A stretch of 35,103 nt of DNA from the NCBI GenBank assembly GCA_011051715.1, contig DRKP01000051.1:1-35103 (forward strand), read 5' to 3'. Source of the stretch: Sedimenticola thiotaurini. GTDB taxonomy: Bacteria; Pseudomonadota; Gammaproteobacteria; Chromatiales; Chromatiaceae. The notes below the pieces were generated by a model. The model was not told where the DNA came from. It did not search any database and saw only the letters and a list, made by a program, of their open reading frames with translations. Position numbers and translations under genes: made by a program. This document shows, piece after piece, positions 10,378 through 18,888 of this stretch; the first letter of the stretch is position 1; each line of letters begins with the position of its first letter.

Positions 10378-10725
10378 TCAGTGCTGGTGCGGCAGCGGTG
10401 GTGGCAGTGGCTCGCCCCGCACCACCGCCCGCGCCGCCTGCAGCGGGTCGGTCTCGCTGGTGACATGGAGTTGGACGCCCCAGGCCACCATGCGGCCGAC
10501 GAAGCCCTGACCGCAGCCGGCGGTGATCAGCACGTCGAAGGATTCGATCGGATGGGGTTCGCCGCCACGGTACTCGTGCAGGGACATCTCCTTCGGCAGG
10601 TCGATGCGCTCGATCTCACGCACTTCCCCGGTCGCCGGGTCCCCCTCGTAGACCAGGAAGCGCCGGGTCTTGCCGGCGTGCCCGGTGATGGTGCGGAAGT
10701 TCTGGCTGGTGACACCGATGCGCAT
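10378..10725 (-). CDS. NifX/NifB-type iron-molybdenum cofactor-binding-like protein
   Basis: The 115-residue protein resembles the single-domain NifX/NafY-like family (dinitrogenase iron-molybdenum cofactor domain, PF02579). It begins MRIGVTSQNFRTITGHAGKTRRFLVYE, as these proteins do, and contains FDVLITAGCGQGFVGRMVAWGVQ, where family members bind a metal cluster. Such proteins bind or carry metal clusters, but many occur outside nitrogen fixation and no nif genes are seen here. The C-terminus is His/Pro-rich (PPPLPHQH). It is the last gene of a minus-strand operon, 3 nt after the preceding unknown gene, and is convergent with the HbpS-like gene. Confidence 0.75.
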   Translation of the reverse strand: MRIGVTSQNFRTITGHAGKTRRFLVYEGDPATGEVREIERIDLPKEMSLHEYRGGEPHPIESFDVLITAGCGQGFVGRMVAWGVQLHVTSETDPLQAARAVVRGEPLPPPLPHQH

Positions 10726-10728
10726 GGC

Positions 10729-11130
10729 TCACGCCGCCTTCCGGTCGCGGATGGAGCGGGCCCACTCCTCCATCGCCACGTTGGCCACCGGCATCGGCGC
10801 CTCCATGAAGGTGATGATGAAGCTGTTGGCGGTCTCCACCACGCCGATGGAGCGGGGGCGTACCGCCATCACCTGGGGATTGGGCAGGGCGATGCCGAAG
10901 CAGAAGACGATGTTCTTGGCATCCAGGATCTCCTCTCCGATCTGGCCGTCCTCCAGGGCGCTGGTGTGGGCGAAGTGGTCGAAGATGGCGATGAAGCGTG
11001 CCACCTTGTGCTCGTCGATGCGCTGTTTCAGATGATCGATGATCTGGTCGACGCTGTGGAGACCGGTCTCCTGTTTCTCCACTTCCAGTGTGAATACCGG
11101 ATACTTTTCCTGTAACAGGGTGTGCTTCAT
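10729..11130 (-). CDS. Conserved-looking hypothetical protein in the channel operon
   Basis: I do not recognise this 133-residue protein with certainty. It begins MKHTLLQEKYPVFTLEVEKQET, with CAGGAG about 8 nt before the ATG at 11130; a slightly longer start exists upstream but lacks a ribosome-binding site. It contains a compact alpha/beta-looking core (HKVARFIAIFDHFAHTSAL, AKNIVFCFGIALPNP, ANSFIITFMEAPMPVANVAMEEW) and no signal peptide or transmembrane segment, so it is probably a soluble cytoplasmic protein. It sits tightly between the channel gene and the NifX-like gene, which suggests that all three are cotranscribed. Confidence 0.7.
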   Translation of the reverse strand: MKHTLLQEKYPVFTLEVEKQETGLHSVDQIIDHLKQRIDEHKVARFIAIFDHFAHTSALEDGQIGEEILDAKNIVFCFGIALPNPQVMAVRPRSIGVVETANSFIITFMEAPMPVANVAMEEWARSIRDRKAA

Positions 11131-11187
11131 GTCGGAACTCCTGAGATACGGCAACGGGAATCGGTATGCTGGCGGCTGTCCACCGGT

Positions 11188-12147
11188 TCATCCCTCGGGC
11201 TGGCAGATGCCGCGCCGGGCGATCGCCACCAGGGTACGCACCACCAGGTAGGCGACGATCAGGCTGACCAGGGCCAGGAATGCCAGGGACAGGGTCTGGA
11301 ACAGGGGCAGTCCGGTCTTTTCGTACATCACGAAGGTGGCGATGGTGATGGCGGCGACGGGAAACGAATAGGCCCACCAGGAGAGGAAGAACGGCAGCCG
11401 GGTGAAGCGGCGCGTCTGCAGCAGCAGCAGGAAGGTCAGGAACAGGCCGCTGTAGTAGAGCACGCGGGCGAAGGCGTCGATCTCGCCGGTCAGTCCGATG
11501 TAGGCGATGAAGCCGACCGCCGGTGGCGCGATCAGGATGAAGAAGGTGGGCATCAGCTTTCCGGGCAGCGGGTTGTGGAACAGGATGCGGTTGAAGATGA
11601 TGCTCAGCAGTACCAGCCAGAACAGCATGCCGATGCTGAAGAAGAACCAGGAGACCTCCCCGTAGCCCAGCCGCACGCCGGCGATGGGCACCAGTACGTT
11701 GCCCACCACCGGGATGAACCAGGCCGGATTGATGTGCTGGATCTGGAAGTGCTCGTGGTGGATCCAGACGTTCATCACGTAGAAGGTGAACAGCAGGTGC
11801 AGGAGGGTGCCAGTCAGCCACAGTACCCGCGCCACGCCGGGCAGCATGTGCAGGGTGCAGATCGACAGCAGGATCAGGCTGATGGAGATGGTGGGGAAGA
11901 AACTGAGCTTCACCGGGTTCTTCAGTTCCGCCTTCACCGCCGTCCCATGGCGCACCATCTTGACCAGGTAGAGCAGCAGCAGGAGCAGGAAGACGAGGCC
12001 GGTGACCCCCATCAGCGCGGGGTTTATGTGCAGGTCGGTGCGGAACACGCTCTGGGCCTTTTCCCATGCCAGGGTCAGGCCGGCGAGCCCCATGACGATG
12101 GCGAAGAAGGAGACCGGAAAGTGTTCCAGTCGGGAATCCTGGTTCAT
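11188..12147 (-). CDS. SLAC1/TehA (TDT) family anion channel or transporter
   Basis: The 319-residue protein has about ten hydrophobic segments, as in the tellurite-resistance/dicarboxylate/SLAC1 family. The N-terminal LEHFPVSFFAIVMGLAGLTL is a family hallmark, as is INPAWFIPVVGNVLVP in the middle. Members pass small anions such as chloride, nitrate, sulfite or C4-dicarboxylates. The substrate cannot be read from sequence; a sulfur anion would fit the sulfur genes in this window, but this is inference. GGAGG lies 8 nt before the ATG. Its promoter region holds an FNR-type palindrome at 12212-12229, so it is likely controlled by oxygen or redox state through a Crp/Fnr protein, perhaps the one encoded just upstream. 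Confidence 0.85.
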   Translation of the reverse strand: MNQDSRLEHFPVSFFAIVMGLAGLTLAWEKAQSVFRTDLHINPALMGVTGLVFLLLLLLYLVKMVRHGTAVKAELKNPVKLSFFPTISISLILLSICTLHMLPGVARVLWLTGTLLHLLFTFYVMNVWIHHEHFQIQHINPAWFIPVVGNVLVPIAGVRLGYGEVSWFFFSIGMLFWLVLLSIIFNRILFHNPLPGKLMPTFFILIAPPAVGFIAYIGLTGEIDAFARVLYYSGLFLTFLLLLQTRRFTRLPFFLSWWAYSFPVAAITIATFVMYEKTGLPLFQTLSLAFLALVSLIVAYLVVRTLVAIARRGICQPEG

Positions 12148-12184
12148 GTTTCACCCTCCAGTGGGGGACTCCATAATGGAGGGG

Positions 12185-12190
12185 GATGCT
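12185..12190 (-). promoter_or_regulatory. Candidate -10 element for the channel operon
   Basis: On the minus strand this reads TAGCAT, a 4/6 match to TATAAT. It would place the start of transcription near 12178, so the centre of the FNR-type site falls at about -42. That is the usual place for class II activation by FNR, which does not need a good -35. Confidence 0.5.
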
Positions 12191-12211
12191 AGGGGAAGGC
12201 CTTCGCCGGTG

Positions 12212-12229
12212 CATTGAAAATTCTCAATG
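12212..12229. promoter_or_regulatory. FNR/Crp-type palindromic operator upstream of the channel operon
   Basis: CATTGAAAATTCTCAATG has perfect 6-bp arms (CATTGA/TCAATG) and matches TTGA-N6-TCAA, 8 of 10 specified bases of the FNR consensus TTGAT-N4-ATCAA. It lies 64 bp before the channel gene start and is the only such palindrome in this gap. Confidence 0.75.
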
Positions 12230-12273
12230 CAGGGAGGTGGCTGCGGGAAGTGTCCCCACATGCGGCCCACCAG

Positions 12274-12303
12274 GTTCGCAGGAGCGGTGTCTCCGGCGCT
12301 CCT
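12274..12303. repeat. Degenerate REP-like copy
   Basis: The stretch begins TTCGCAGGAGCGG and ends CGGCGCTCCT, so it keeps the GCAGGAGCGG start of the REP-like unit and a complementary end, but its middle differs. It is the most decayed member of the repeat cluster in this gap. Confidence 0.4.
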
Positions 12304-12327
12304 ATGCGCATTCCACCGCCGGTCCTG

Positions 12328-12400
12328 GCAGGAGCGGCGCCCCCGCCGCGAACACTCCATCCTGGCCGCACACTCTTCGTGCCGGGGGCGGCGCTCCTGC
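12328..12400. repeat. Inverted pair of REP-like repeats between the crp/fnr gene and the channel operon
   Basis: A 26-nt forward unit (12328-12353, GCAGGAGCGGCGCCCCCGCC then GCGAAC) is identical to the units at 20264-20290 (except for one base) and 32513-32538. A divergent inverted copy follows at 12375-12400. Together they can form a large hairpin just after the crp/fnr stop codon. Unlike the two composite elements, this pair lacks the inner 53-nt core. Confidence 0.8.
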
Positions 12401-12436
12401 AATATCCTTCCCCGGCTGCGGCCCGCCGGATTCCGG

Positions 12437-13141
12437 TCAATCCTCCGCGATGTGCTCCAGGTTGCGGATGTCGAGCAGGAAGTGGTTGGGGCGGGTCTCC
12501 ACCAGCAGGCTCTTGCGCTTGAATTCGGCGATGGTGCGGCTGGCGGTCTCGGTGGTGATGCCGAGCATCGCCCCCATGTCCTCGCGCGAGAACAGGGTGC
12601 ACTCGCTGGTCTGCTCGTTGCGTACCATGCGCAGCAGCAGCCGCGCCACCCGCTGCTTGGCGGAGCCGGTGGAGAGCTCGGTGAGCCAGGCATCCGCCTC
12701 CTCCAGCGCCTTCTGCCAGCGGCTGAGCAGCTCCTTGTGCAACGCCGGATTGGTCTCGGACAGGGCCTGCACCACGCTCACCGGCAGGGTGCAGGCCTGG
12801 GTCGGCTGCAGCACCACGGCGTCGTGCTGGTAGGGCTGTCCCAGCAGCGCCTCCAGGCCGGCCACGTCGGTGCTGCGGAGCAGACGGACGATACGCTGGG
12901 TCCCGTCCGGCAGGTACTGCACCAGCTTGAGGATGCCGCTGCGGATGGTGAACAGCCGGTCGCCCCTGTCCCCGGCCCGGTACAGGGTGGCGCCGGGGGG
13001 CAGGGTGTAGATGTCGATCGGCTGGTGGATCTGGTCGAAGTCCTTCTCTTCCAGGCCGGCGAACAGCACCGAGTTGCGCAGGGTGCAGCTGAGGCAGTCC
13101 GCCTCTCCCTCCCAGGCCTCCTTGTCGGAGATGAACTTCAT
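12437..13141 (-). CDS. Crp/Fnr-family transcriptional regulator
   Basis: The 234-residue protein has an N-terminal cyclic-nucleotide-binding-like barrel (about 25-140), a dimer helix and a C-terminal winged helix (FSREDMGAMLGITTETASRT, 184-203). The recognition helix carries E198, S201 and R202, the E-x2-SR pattern that reads TTGAT half-sites in FNR. Cysteines C16 and C19 match the first CxxC of FNR, and C117 lies near the central FNR cysteine, but no cysteine stands where FNR has its third N-terminal one. An Fe-S cluster is therefore possible but uncertain. The ATG overlaps the stop of the trpB-like gene by one base, so translation is probably coupled. Two FNR-type palindromes in the window are candidate targets. 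Confidence 0.9.
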   Translation of the reverse strand: MKFISDKEAWEGEADCLSCTLRNSVLFAGLEEKDFDQIHQPIDIYTLPPGATLYRAGDRGDRLFTIRSGILKLVQYLPDGTQRIVRLLRSTDVAGLEALLGQPYQHDAVVLQPTQACTLPVSVVQALSETNPALHKELLSRWQKALEEADAWLTELSTGSAKQRVARLLLRMVRNEQTSECTLFSREDMGAMLGITTETASRTIAEFKRKSLLVETRPNHFLLDIRNLEHIAED

Positions 13142-14505
13142 CAGCTCTCCATGTCGAACTTGAGCTTCGGCAGATGGGCCAGGGATTCCCTGATCGCCTC
13201 CTCCGGGTAGTCGAAGTTCTTCAGCTCGCCGGCGAAGTAGCGGTCATAGGCCGACATGTCGAAGTGGCCGTGGCCGGAGAGGTTGAACAGCAGGGTCCTG
13301 GATTCACCGCTCTCGGTGCACCTGTTCGCCTCGCGGATCACGGCGGCGATGGCGTGGGTGGATTCGGGGGCCGGGATGATGCCCTCGCTGCGGGCGAACA
13401 GGACGCCGGCCTCGAAGGTCTCCAGCTGGGGGACCGCCACCGCGTCCACCAGTCCCTCGTAGTGCAGCTGGCTGACCAGGGCGGAATCGCCGTGGTAGCG
13501 CAGGCCGCCGGCGTGGATGCCCGGCGGCATGAAGTCGTGGCCGAGGGTGTACATCTTCAGCAGCGGGGTGAGGCCGATGGCGTCGCCGAAGTCGTAGGCG
13601 TAGACGCCCTTGGTCAGGGTGGGACAGGAGGTGGGCTCCACCGCCACCAGCTGCACCTCCTTGCCGGCCGCCTTGTCGGCGAAGAAGGGGAAGGCGATAC
13701 CGCCGAAGTTGGAGCCGCCACCGCAGGGGGCGAACACCATGTCCGGGTAGTCGCCCACCATCTCCAGCTGTTTCTTCGCCTCTTCGCCGATCACGGTCTG
13801 GTGCAGCAGGACGTGGTTCAGCACCGAGCCGAGGGCATAGTTGGTGTCGTCGCGCTGGGCCGCCAGCTCCACCGCCTCGGAGATGGCGATGCCGAGGGAA
13901 CCCTCGGAGTCGGGGTGCTGTTCCAGGATCGAGCGCCCGGCGTTGGTGCGGTCGCTGGGGCTGGCGAAGACGTTGGCCCCCCAGGTCTGCATCATGGAGC
14001 GGCGGTAGGGCTTCTGGTGGTAGCTCACCTTCACCATGTAGACCTCGACCTCGAGCCCGAACAGCTGGCCGGCCAGGGCCAGGGAGCTGCCCCACTGGCC
14101 GGCGCCGGTCTCGGTGGTGAGCCGTTTGATGCCGGCCTGCTTGTTGTAGTAGGCCTGGGCCACGGCGGTATTCGGCTTGTGCGAGCCGGCCGGACTGACC
14201 GCCTCGTTCTTGTAGTAGATCCTGGCGGGGGTGCCCAGGGCCTGTTCCAGCCGTCGCGCCCGGTACAGCGGCGACGGCCGCCACAGCCGCAGCACCTCGC
14301 GCACCTCCTCGGGGATCGGGATCCAGCGCTCCGGACTCATCTCCTGCTCGATCAGGGCCTGGGGGAAGATGGCGCCCAGGGCATCCGGGGTCACCGGGTT
14401 GCCGTCCGGACCCAGCGGCGGCGCCGGCGGATTGGGCATGTCCGCCATCACGTTGTACCAGTGGGTGGGCATGTCGGCTTCTTTGAGCAGGATCTTGGTC
14501 TTCAC
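13141..14505 (-). CDS. trpB: TrpB2-type tryptophan synthase beta-like PLP enzyme
   Basis: This pyridoxal-phosphate enzyme makes tryptophan from indole and serine and belongs to the TrpB2 branch, usually longer than TrpB1. The 454-residue protein shows the branch features: N-terminal [20 protein letters not shown], an extended segment before the core, Schiff-base lysine K110 (AGSHKPNTA), GAGQWGSS (134-141) and the phosphate-binding CGGGSNFGG (261-269). TrpB2 proteins often act without a TrpA partner, and no trpA is present here. The start is a GTG at 14505 with GGAG about 10 nt upstream; an internal ATG at 14472 is less likely because the extension fits the family. The stop codon overlaps the start of the crp/fnr gene. 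Confidence 0.93.
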   Translation of the reverse strand: MKTKILLKEADMPTHWYNVMADMPNPPAPPLGPDGNPVTPDALGAIFPQALIEQEMSPERWIPIPEEVREVLRLWRPSPLYRARRLEQALGTPARIYYKNEAVSPAGSHKPNTAVAQAYYNKQAGIKRLTTETGAGQWGSSLALAGQLFGLEVEVYMVKVSYHQKPYRRSMMQTWGANVFASPSDRTNAGRSILEQHPDSEGSLGIAISEAVELAAQRDDTNYALGSVLNHVLLHQTVIGEEAKKQLEMVGDYPDMVFAPCGGGSNFGGIAFPFFADKAAGKEVQLVAVEPTSCPTLTKGVYAYDFGDAIGLTPLLKMYTLGHDFMPPGIHAGGLRYHGDSALVSQLHYEGLVDAVAVPQLETFEAGVLFARSEGIIPAPESTHAIAAVIREANRCTESGESRTLLFNLSGHGHFDMSAYDRYFAGELKNFDYPEEAIRESLAHLPKLKFDMES

Positions 14506-14522
14506 GGTGTCGGTCTCCAGTG

Positions 14523-14569
14523 GTCGGGTTTGCCCCGACGGTTCTTATTCGGATCGGCCCGGTCGGGCC
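14523..14569 (-). other. Two small hairpins in the trpB leader
   Basis: Just upstream of the GTG start are a GTCGGG/CCCGAC stem (6 bp, loop of 5, 14523-14539) and a GGCCC/GGGCC stem (5 bp, loop of 4, 14556-14569). They could be leader structure of the trpB-crp operon. No Trp-rich leader peptide or T-box was seen, and the role is unknown. Confidence 0.35.
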
Positions 14570-14704
14570 ATCGGCCAATCTTCACATACAAGGACGGGTG
14601 GAGGCCAGCCGGGGAGGGGTGGCCGCCCCTGGCCCGTGTCTCTACGGCCAGCCCTCAGAGGCTGCTATCATGGCCGGCCGGCAATGCATCGCAGGATCGG
14701 CCTC

Positions 14705-16615
14705 ATGGCGTTGATCACCCTCAGGAACATCCACCTCGGTTTCGGCGGCCCGCCGCTGCTGGACGGCATCGACCTGGCCGTCGACAAGGGGGAGCGGCTG
14801 TGCCTGCTGGGACGCAACGGCAGCGGGAAATCGACCCTGATGAAGCTGATCGCGGGCGAGATCCAGGCCGACGATGGTGAACGGGTGACCCCGCAGGGGG
14901 TGTGCATCACCCGGCTGGAGCAGGAGGTGCCGGCGGATCTGGCGGGCAGCGTGTTCGATGTGGTGGCCTCGGGACTGGGCGGGGTGGGGGAGCTGGTGCG
15001 CCGTTATCACCGGCTCGGCGTCGAGCTGGCCCGGGCCCCGGACGACGGCGGCAGGCGGCTGGAACAGCTGTCGCAGCTGCAGCACCGGCTGGAGGCGGCC
15101 GACGGCTGGCGCACCGGGCAGCGGGTGGAGCAGGTGATCTCGCGCCTGTCGCTGGACCCGGATGTCGCCTTCGGCTCCCTCTCCGGTGGCCTCAAGCGCC
15201 GCGTTCTGCTGGCCCGGGCCCTGGTGCAGGATCCCGACCTGCTGCTGCTGGACGAGCCCACCAACCACCTCGACATCGAATCCATCGAGTGGCTGGAGCA
15301 GTTCCTGCTCGACTACCGGGGCGCGCTGCTGTTCGTCACCCACGATCGCCGCTTCCTGCGCCGCCTGGCCACCCGCATCGTCGAGCTGGACCGGGGGCGC
15401 CTGACCGACTGGCCCGGCGACTACGACAACTTCCTGCGTCGCAAGGAGGAGATGCTGAACGCGGAGGAGCAGGCCAACCAGCGCTTCGACCGGCGCCTGG
15501 CCGAGGAGGAGGTCTGGATCCGCCAGGGCATCAAGGCGCGCCGCACCCGCAACGAGGGGCGGGTGCGGGCGCTGCAGGCGATGCGCGAGGAGCGGGCCCG
15601 GCGCCGGCAGCAGGCGGGCCAGGTGAAGATGGCGCTGCAGGACGGCGAGCGCTCCGGCAAGCTGGTGCTGGAGGCCAGGAACATCGCCTATGCCTGGGAC
15701 GGGAGCCCGGTGGTGCGGCAGTTCTCCACCACCGTCCTGCGCGGCGACCGCATCGGCATCATCGGGCCCAACGGATGTGGCAAGACCACCCTGCTCAACC
15801 TGCTGCTGGGACGGCTGGCGCCGGACAGCGGCGAGGTGCGGCTCGGCACCCGGCTGGAGGTGGCCTACTTCGACCAGATGCGGGCGGCCCTGGACGGGGA
15901 GAAGAGCGTCGTCGACAACGTCGCCGACGGCGCCGACAAGGTGGAGGTGAACGGCCGGTCGCGTCACGTGATCAGCTATCTGCAGGATTTCCTGTTTCCC
16001 CCGGAGCGGGCGCGCCAGCCGGTCAGGGCCCTCTCCGGCGGTGAGCGCAACCGGCTGCTGCTGGCGCGCCTGTTCACCCGCCCGGCCAACGTGCTGGTGC
16101 TGGACGAGCCCACCAACGACCTGGACATGGAGACCCTGGAACTGCTGGAGGAGCGGCTGCTGGAGTACCAGGGCACCCTGCTGCTGGTGAGTCACGATCG
16201 TGACTTCCTGGACCGGGTGGTCACCAGCACCCTGGTGTTCGAGGGCGACGGCCGCATCGGCGAATACGTCGGCGGCTACAGTGACTGGCTGCGCCAGCGT
16301 CCGGCCGGACCGGTGCCGCGGCAGACGGCGGCAGCGGCCGCCCGCCAGCCGGGGAAGGAGCGGCCCAGGAGCCGTCCGCGCAAGCTCGGCTACAGGGAGC
16401 AGCGGGAACTGGAGGAGCTGCCCCGGCGCATCGAGCGGCTGGAGAGCGAGCTGGAGCAGGCCCAGCAGCGGCTGGCCGATCCCGCCCTCTACCGGCAGAG
16501 TGGCGAGGCGGTGGCGGAGCAGAAGGCGGTGCTGGAACGGCTGACGGCGGAACTGGAGGCCGCCTACGGGCGCTGGGAGACCCTGGAGGCGATGCAGGAC
16601 GAGCGGTCGACCTGA
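14705..16615 (+). CDS. uup: ABC-F ATPase, Uup type
   Basis: ABC-F proteins are soluble twin ATPases that act on ribosomes or, for Uup, on ribosome function and DNA-repair intermediates. The 636-residue length and layout fit Uup. The first nucleotide-binding domain has Walker A GRNGSGKST (36-44), signature LSGGLKRR and Walker B LLLLDEPTNHLD. The linker is rich in Arg and Glu. The second domain has GPNGCGKTT, LSGGERNR and VLVLDEPTNDLD. The last 90 or so residues form a charged coiled coil (LEELPRRIERLESELEQAQQ), as in the Uup C-terminal DNA-binding domain. The start at 14705 matches the usual MALITL-type N-terminus. It is transcribed away from trpB. Confidence 0.93.
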   Translation: MALITLRNIHLGFGGPPLLDGIDLAVDKGERLCLLGRNGSGKSTLMKLIAGEIQADDGERVTPQGVCITRLEQEVPADLAGSVFDVVASGLGGVGELVRRYHRLGVELARAPDDGGRRLEQLSQLQHRLEAADGWRTGQRVEQVISRLSLDPDVAFGSLSGGLKRRVLLARALVQDPDLLLLDEPTNHLDIESIEWLEQFLLDYRGALLFVTHDRRFLRRLATRIVELDRGRLTDWPGDYDNFLRRKEEMLNAEEQANQRFDRRLAEEEVWIRQGIKARRTRNEGRVRALQAMREERARRRQQAGQVKMALQDGERSGKLVLEARNIAYAWDGSPVVRQFSTTVLRGDRIGIIGPNGCGKTTLLNLLLGRLAPDSGEVRLGTRLEVAYFDQMRAALDGEKSVVDNVADGADKVEVNGRSRHVISYLQDFLFPPERARQPVRALSGGERNRLLLARLFTRPANVLVLDEPTNDLDMETLELLEERLLEYQGTLLLVSHDRDFLDRVVTSTLVFEGDGRIGEYVGGYSDWLRQRPAGPVPRQTAAAAARQPGKERPRSRPRKLGYREQRELEELPRRIERLESELEQAQQRLADPALYRQSGEAVAEQKAVLERLTAELEAAYGRWETLEAMQDERST

Positions 16616-16625
16616 ACGGTTCAGG
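16611..16625. terminator. Short palindrome at the uup / diguanylate cyclase convergence
   Basis: CCTGAACGGTTCAGG has a 6-bp stem with a triloop, includes the uup stop codon and lies just beyond the convergent cyclase stop. No T-run follows, so it is a weak candidate for a bidirectional terminator. Confidence 0.3.
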
Positions 16626-16630
16626 GGAGG

Positions 16631-17767
16631 TCAGGGCCTGCGGCGGCAGACCGCCTGGGCACGACCGCCACGCTTGGCCTGGTAGAGGGCGTCGTCGGCC
16701 TGCTGCAGCAGCTGTTCCAGGGTGCAGTCCGAATCCGGCACCATGGTGATCATGCCGATGCTGGCGGTGAACGGCACATCCGCCTGTGCGGCGGCGCCGC
16801 TGGCCAGGTCGCGGGCGATGCGGCAGCCCTGGTCGTGACTGCAGTCGCTGAGCAGCAGCACGAACTCGTCGCCACCGAGGCGGGCGGCGAGATCACCGGG
16901 ACGGCGGGCGAGGGCACGCAGCGCTCCCGCCAGCGCCTTCAGGGTGGCGTCGCCGTGCTCGTGTCCCCGGCTGTCGTTGATCTGCTTGAGGTGGTCGAGA
17001 TCGACCAGGAACAGGGACAGCGGCCGCCCGTCGCGCAATGCCCGCTGGCGCTCGGCGGAGAAGTGGTCGATGAAGGCGCGCCGGTTGGCCAGCCCGGTCA
17101 GCTCGTCGGTGTGGGCCAGGTACCTGAGCTGCCGTTCCATCAGGAAGTTGTTGCGCTCCTGCTGCTCCAGCGACCAGCCGGTGATGACCATGATGACGGC
17201 GGCGCTGACGTAGTAGAAGGTCGACGCCAGCAGCATCGGCGCCGGAACCGGGTCGACCCACAGTGCGGCATACAGGTAGACCACGAAGGTCAGGGCGATG
17301 GCGGCGGCGGGCCAGCGGAAATCGGTGCGGAAGAAGCCGTGTCCGAACACCAGCACGATGAGCAGGCCGGTGAAGTAGAGATTCCGCACCTCCGGCGGCA
17401 GCATGGTGTTCATGACCACCACGCTGGCACCGGAGACGAACAGGACGAAGAAGACCAGCGGGCCGGTGTAGCGCTCCACGATCGGGCGAATGAAGAAGCC
17501 GGCGACGCCGATCAGCAGCAGTGGCAGGGTGAAACCGAGGCGAACCACCAGCATCGCCTGCCAGTGGTCGTCACCGACGCCCCTGTCGACCACCGCGAAC
17601 AGGCAGAACAGCAGCAGCCCGAGCACCACTGCGAACTGGTTGCGGGAGCGGTGCTGGCGCTGGAACCGATGCCAGAACTGACGCTCCAGCTCGGCGTCTT
17701 CGAATACCAGGCCGAATCCACGGCCGCCGGCGGCGCCCCTTCCGGCATGTCCGGTCCCGTCGGTCAT
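16631..17767 (-). CDS. Membrane-bound diguanylate cyclase (GGDEF)
   Basis: The predicted enzyme makes cyclic di-GMP from two GTP. With the start at 17767 it has 378 residues: a soluble N-terminal stretch, about six hydrophobic segments between residues 45 and 200 that form a membrane sensor region of MASE-like layout, then a GGDEF domain. The active-site motif is intact (RLGGDEF, GGDEF at 298-302), and an inhibitory RxxD site (RPGD at 289-292) lies five residues before it, so product inhibition is likely. The start is uncertain: an earlier in-frame start near 17872 would add 35 residues of poor complexity, while the ATG at 17767 has GAGGGG too close for ideal spacing. The signal sensed is unknown. 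Confidence 0.88.
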   Translation of the reverse strand: MTDGTGHAGRGAAGGRGFGLVFEDAELERQFWHRFQRQHRSRNQFAVVLGLLLFCLFAVVDRGVGDDHWQAMLVVRLGFTLPLLLIGVAGFFIRPIVERYTGPLVFFVLFVSGASVVVMNTMLPPEVRNLYFTGLLIVLVFGHGFFRTDFRWPAAAIALTFVVYLYAALWVDPVPAPMLLASTFYYVSAAVIMVITGWSLEQQERNNFLMERQLRYLAHTDELTGLANRRAFIDHFSAERQRALRDGRPLSLFLVDLDHLKQINDSRGHEHGDATLKALAGALRALARRPGDLAARLGGDEFVLLLSDCSHDQGCRIARDLASGAAAQADVPFTASIGMITMVPDSDCTLEQLLQQADDALYQAKRGGRAQAVCRRRP

Positions 17768-17911
17768 CCCCTCGTGTCCATCCCCGCTGTCGCCCCTGTC
17801 GACGGGACCCCATGACGGGTCCCGCTGGGTCCATTGTTGCCCAGTTCCGACGGTGACGCCATACTCGCACACTGTCGATGGAATGGGGACTTCCCCGGCG
17901 GAGGGATGACC

Positions 17912-18769
17912 ATGCGGTGGAAGGGGCGCAGGCGCAGCAGCAATGTGGAGGACCGGCGGGGGCGGCGCATGGTGCGCCGGGCGGGCGGAGGCGGCCTGGG
18001 GGTCATCTTGCTGGCGCTGGTGGCGATGTACTTCGGCATCGATCCCTCCATCGTCCTCGACCCGGGCAGCGGCATGTCAGCCGGCAGCGGGACCGGCAGC
18101 GACAGCTACACCCCGACCCCGGAGGAGGAGCAGCTGGCGGCCTTCACCTCGGTGGTGCTGGCGGATACGGAGGATGCGTGGAACGAGCTGTTCCGGCAGA
18201 TGGGCGGCAACTACCGGGAGCCCCGCCTGGTCCTGTTCAGCGGCGCGGTGCAGTCAGCCTGCGGGTACGCCCGGGCGGCCATGGGCCCGTTCTACTGTCC
18301 GGCCGACAGCAGGGTCTATATCGACCTGGGCTTCTACCGCGACCTGAAACAGCGGCACGGGGCACCTGGTGACTTTGCCCAGGCCTACGTGATCGCCCAC
18401 GAGGTGGGCCACCACGTGCAGAATCTGCTGGGCATCTCCGGCAAGGTGCAGAAGCTGCGGCGCCAGCTGGGCGGGAAGCGGGCCAACGCCCTGTCGGTGC
18501 GGCTGGAGCTGCAGGCGGACTGCCTGGCCGGGGTCTGGGCCAGCCATGCCCAGCGCAGCAAGCAGGTGCTGGAGCCGGGCGACCTGGAGGAGGCCCTCAC
18601 CGCCGCCAGCGCCATCGGCGACGACCGGCTGCAGAGAGAGGCGCGCGGCTATGTCGCCCCCGACTCCTTCACCCACGGCAGTTCCGAACAGCGGGTGCGC
18701 TGGTTCCGCAGGGGCTTCGAAAGCGGCGACCTCGAGGCCTGCGACACCTTCGGGAGCGGTACCCTGTGA
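17912..18769 (+). CDS. ypfJ: YpfJ-type neutral zinc metallopeptidase
   Basis: The 285-residue protein belongs to the YpfJ/neutral zinc metallopeptidase family (PF04228). It opens with MRWKGRRRSSNVEDRRG, nearly the same as E. coli YpfJ, followed by one transmembrane segment (about 27-41), so the catalytic part faces the periplasm. The zinc motif HEVGHH is at 163-168, with a downstream ELQAD (199-203) as probable third ligand region, and two conserved Cys (C117, C129) may pair. The ATG at 17912 is preferred over the one at 17906 because GGAGGG is 6 nt away and the family N-terminus matches. The substrate of YpfJ proteins is not known to me. Confidence 0.92.
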   Translation: MRWKGRRRSSNVEDRRGRRMVRRAGGGGLGVILLALVAMYFGIDPSIVLDPGSGMSAGSGTGSDSYTPTPEEEQLAAFTSVVLADTEDAWNELFRQMGGNYREPRLVLFSGAVQSACGYARAAMGPFYCPADSRVYIDLGFYRDLKQRHGAPGDFAQAYVIAHEVGHHVQNLLGISGKVQKLRRQLGGKRANALSVRLELQADCLAGVWASHAQRSKQVLEPGDLEEALTAASAIGDDRLQREARGYVAPDSFTHGSSEQRVRWFRRGFESGDLEACDTFGSGTL

Positions 18770-18888
18770 CTCGCCGTGGCACTCCGCGTGAGGCTGGAAA
18801 TCCCCCCCTCTCTCTCCTATGCTTCATGTGCCTGTATCAACCGGCGCCGGCAACGGGCCTGCGTCTGCGCTCTGTGAGGAGGAGAAGA

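Noticed and set aside
10378-10725. A nitrogen-fixation locus, suggested by the NifX-like gene
   Set aside because: No nifH, nifD, nifK, nifE or nifN gene is in the window, and NifX-like single-domain proteins are common outside nif clusters.
14523-14569. A trp attenuator or T-box before the trpB-like gene
   Set aside because: The hairpins are short and there is no Trp-rich leader peptide, T-box motif or T-run.
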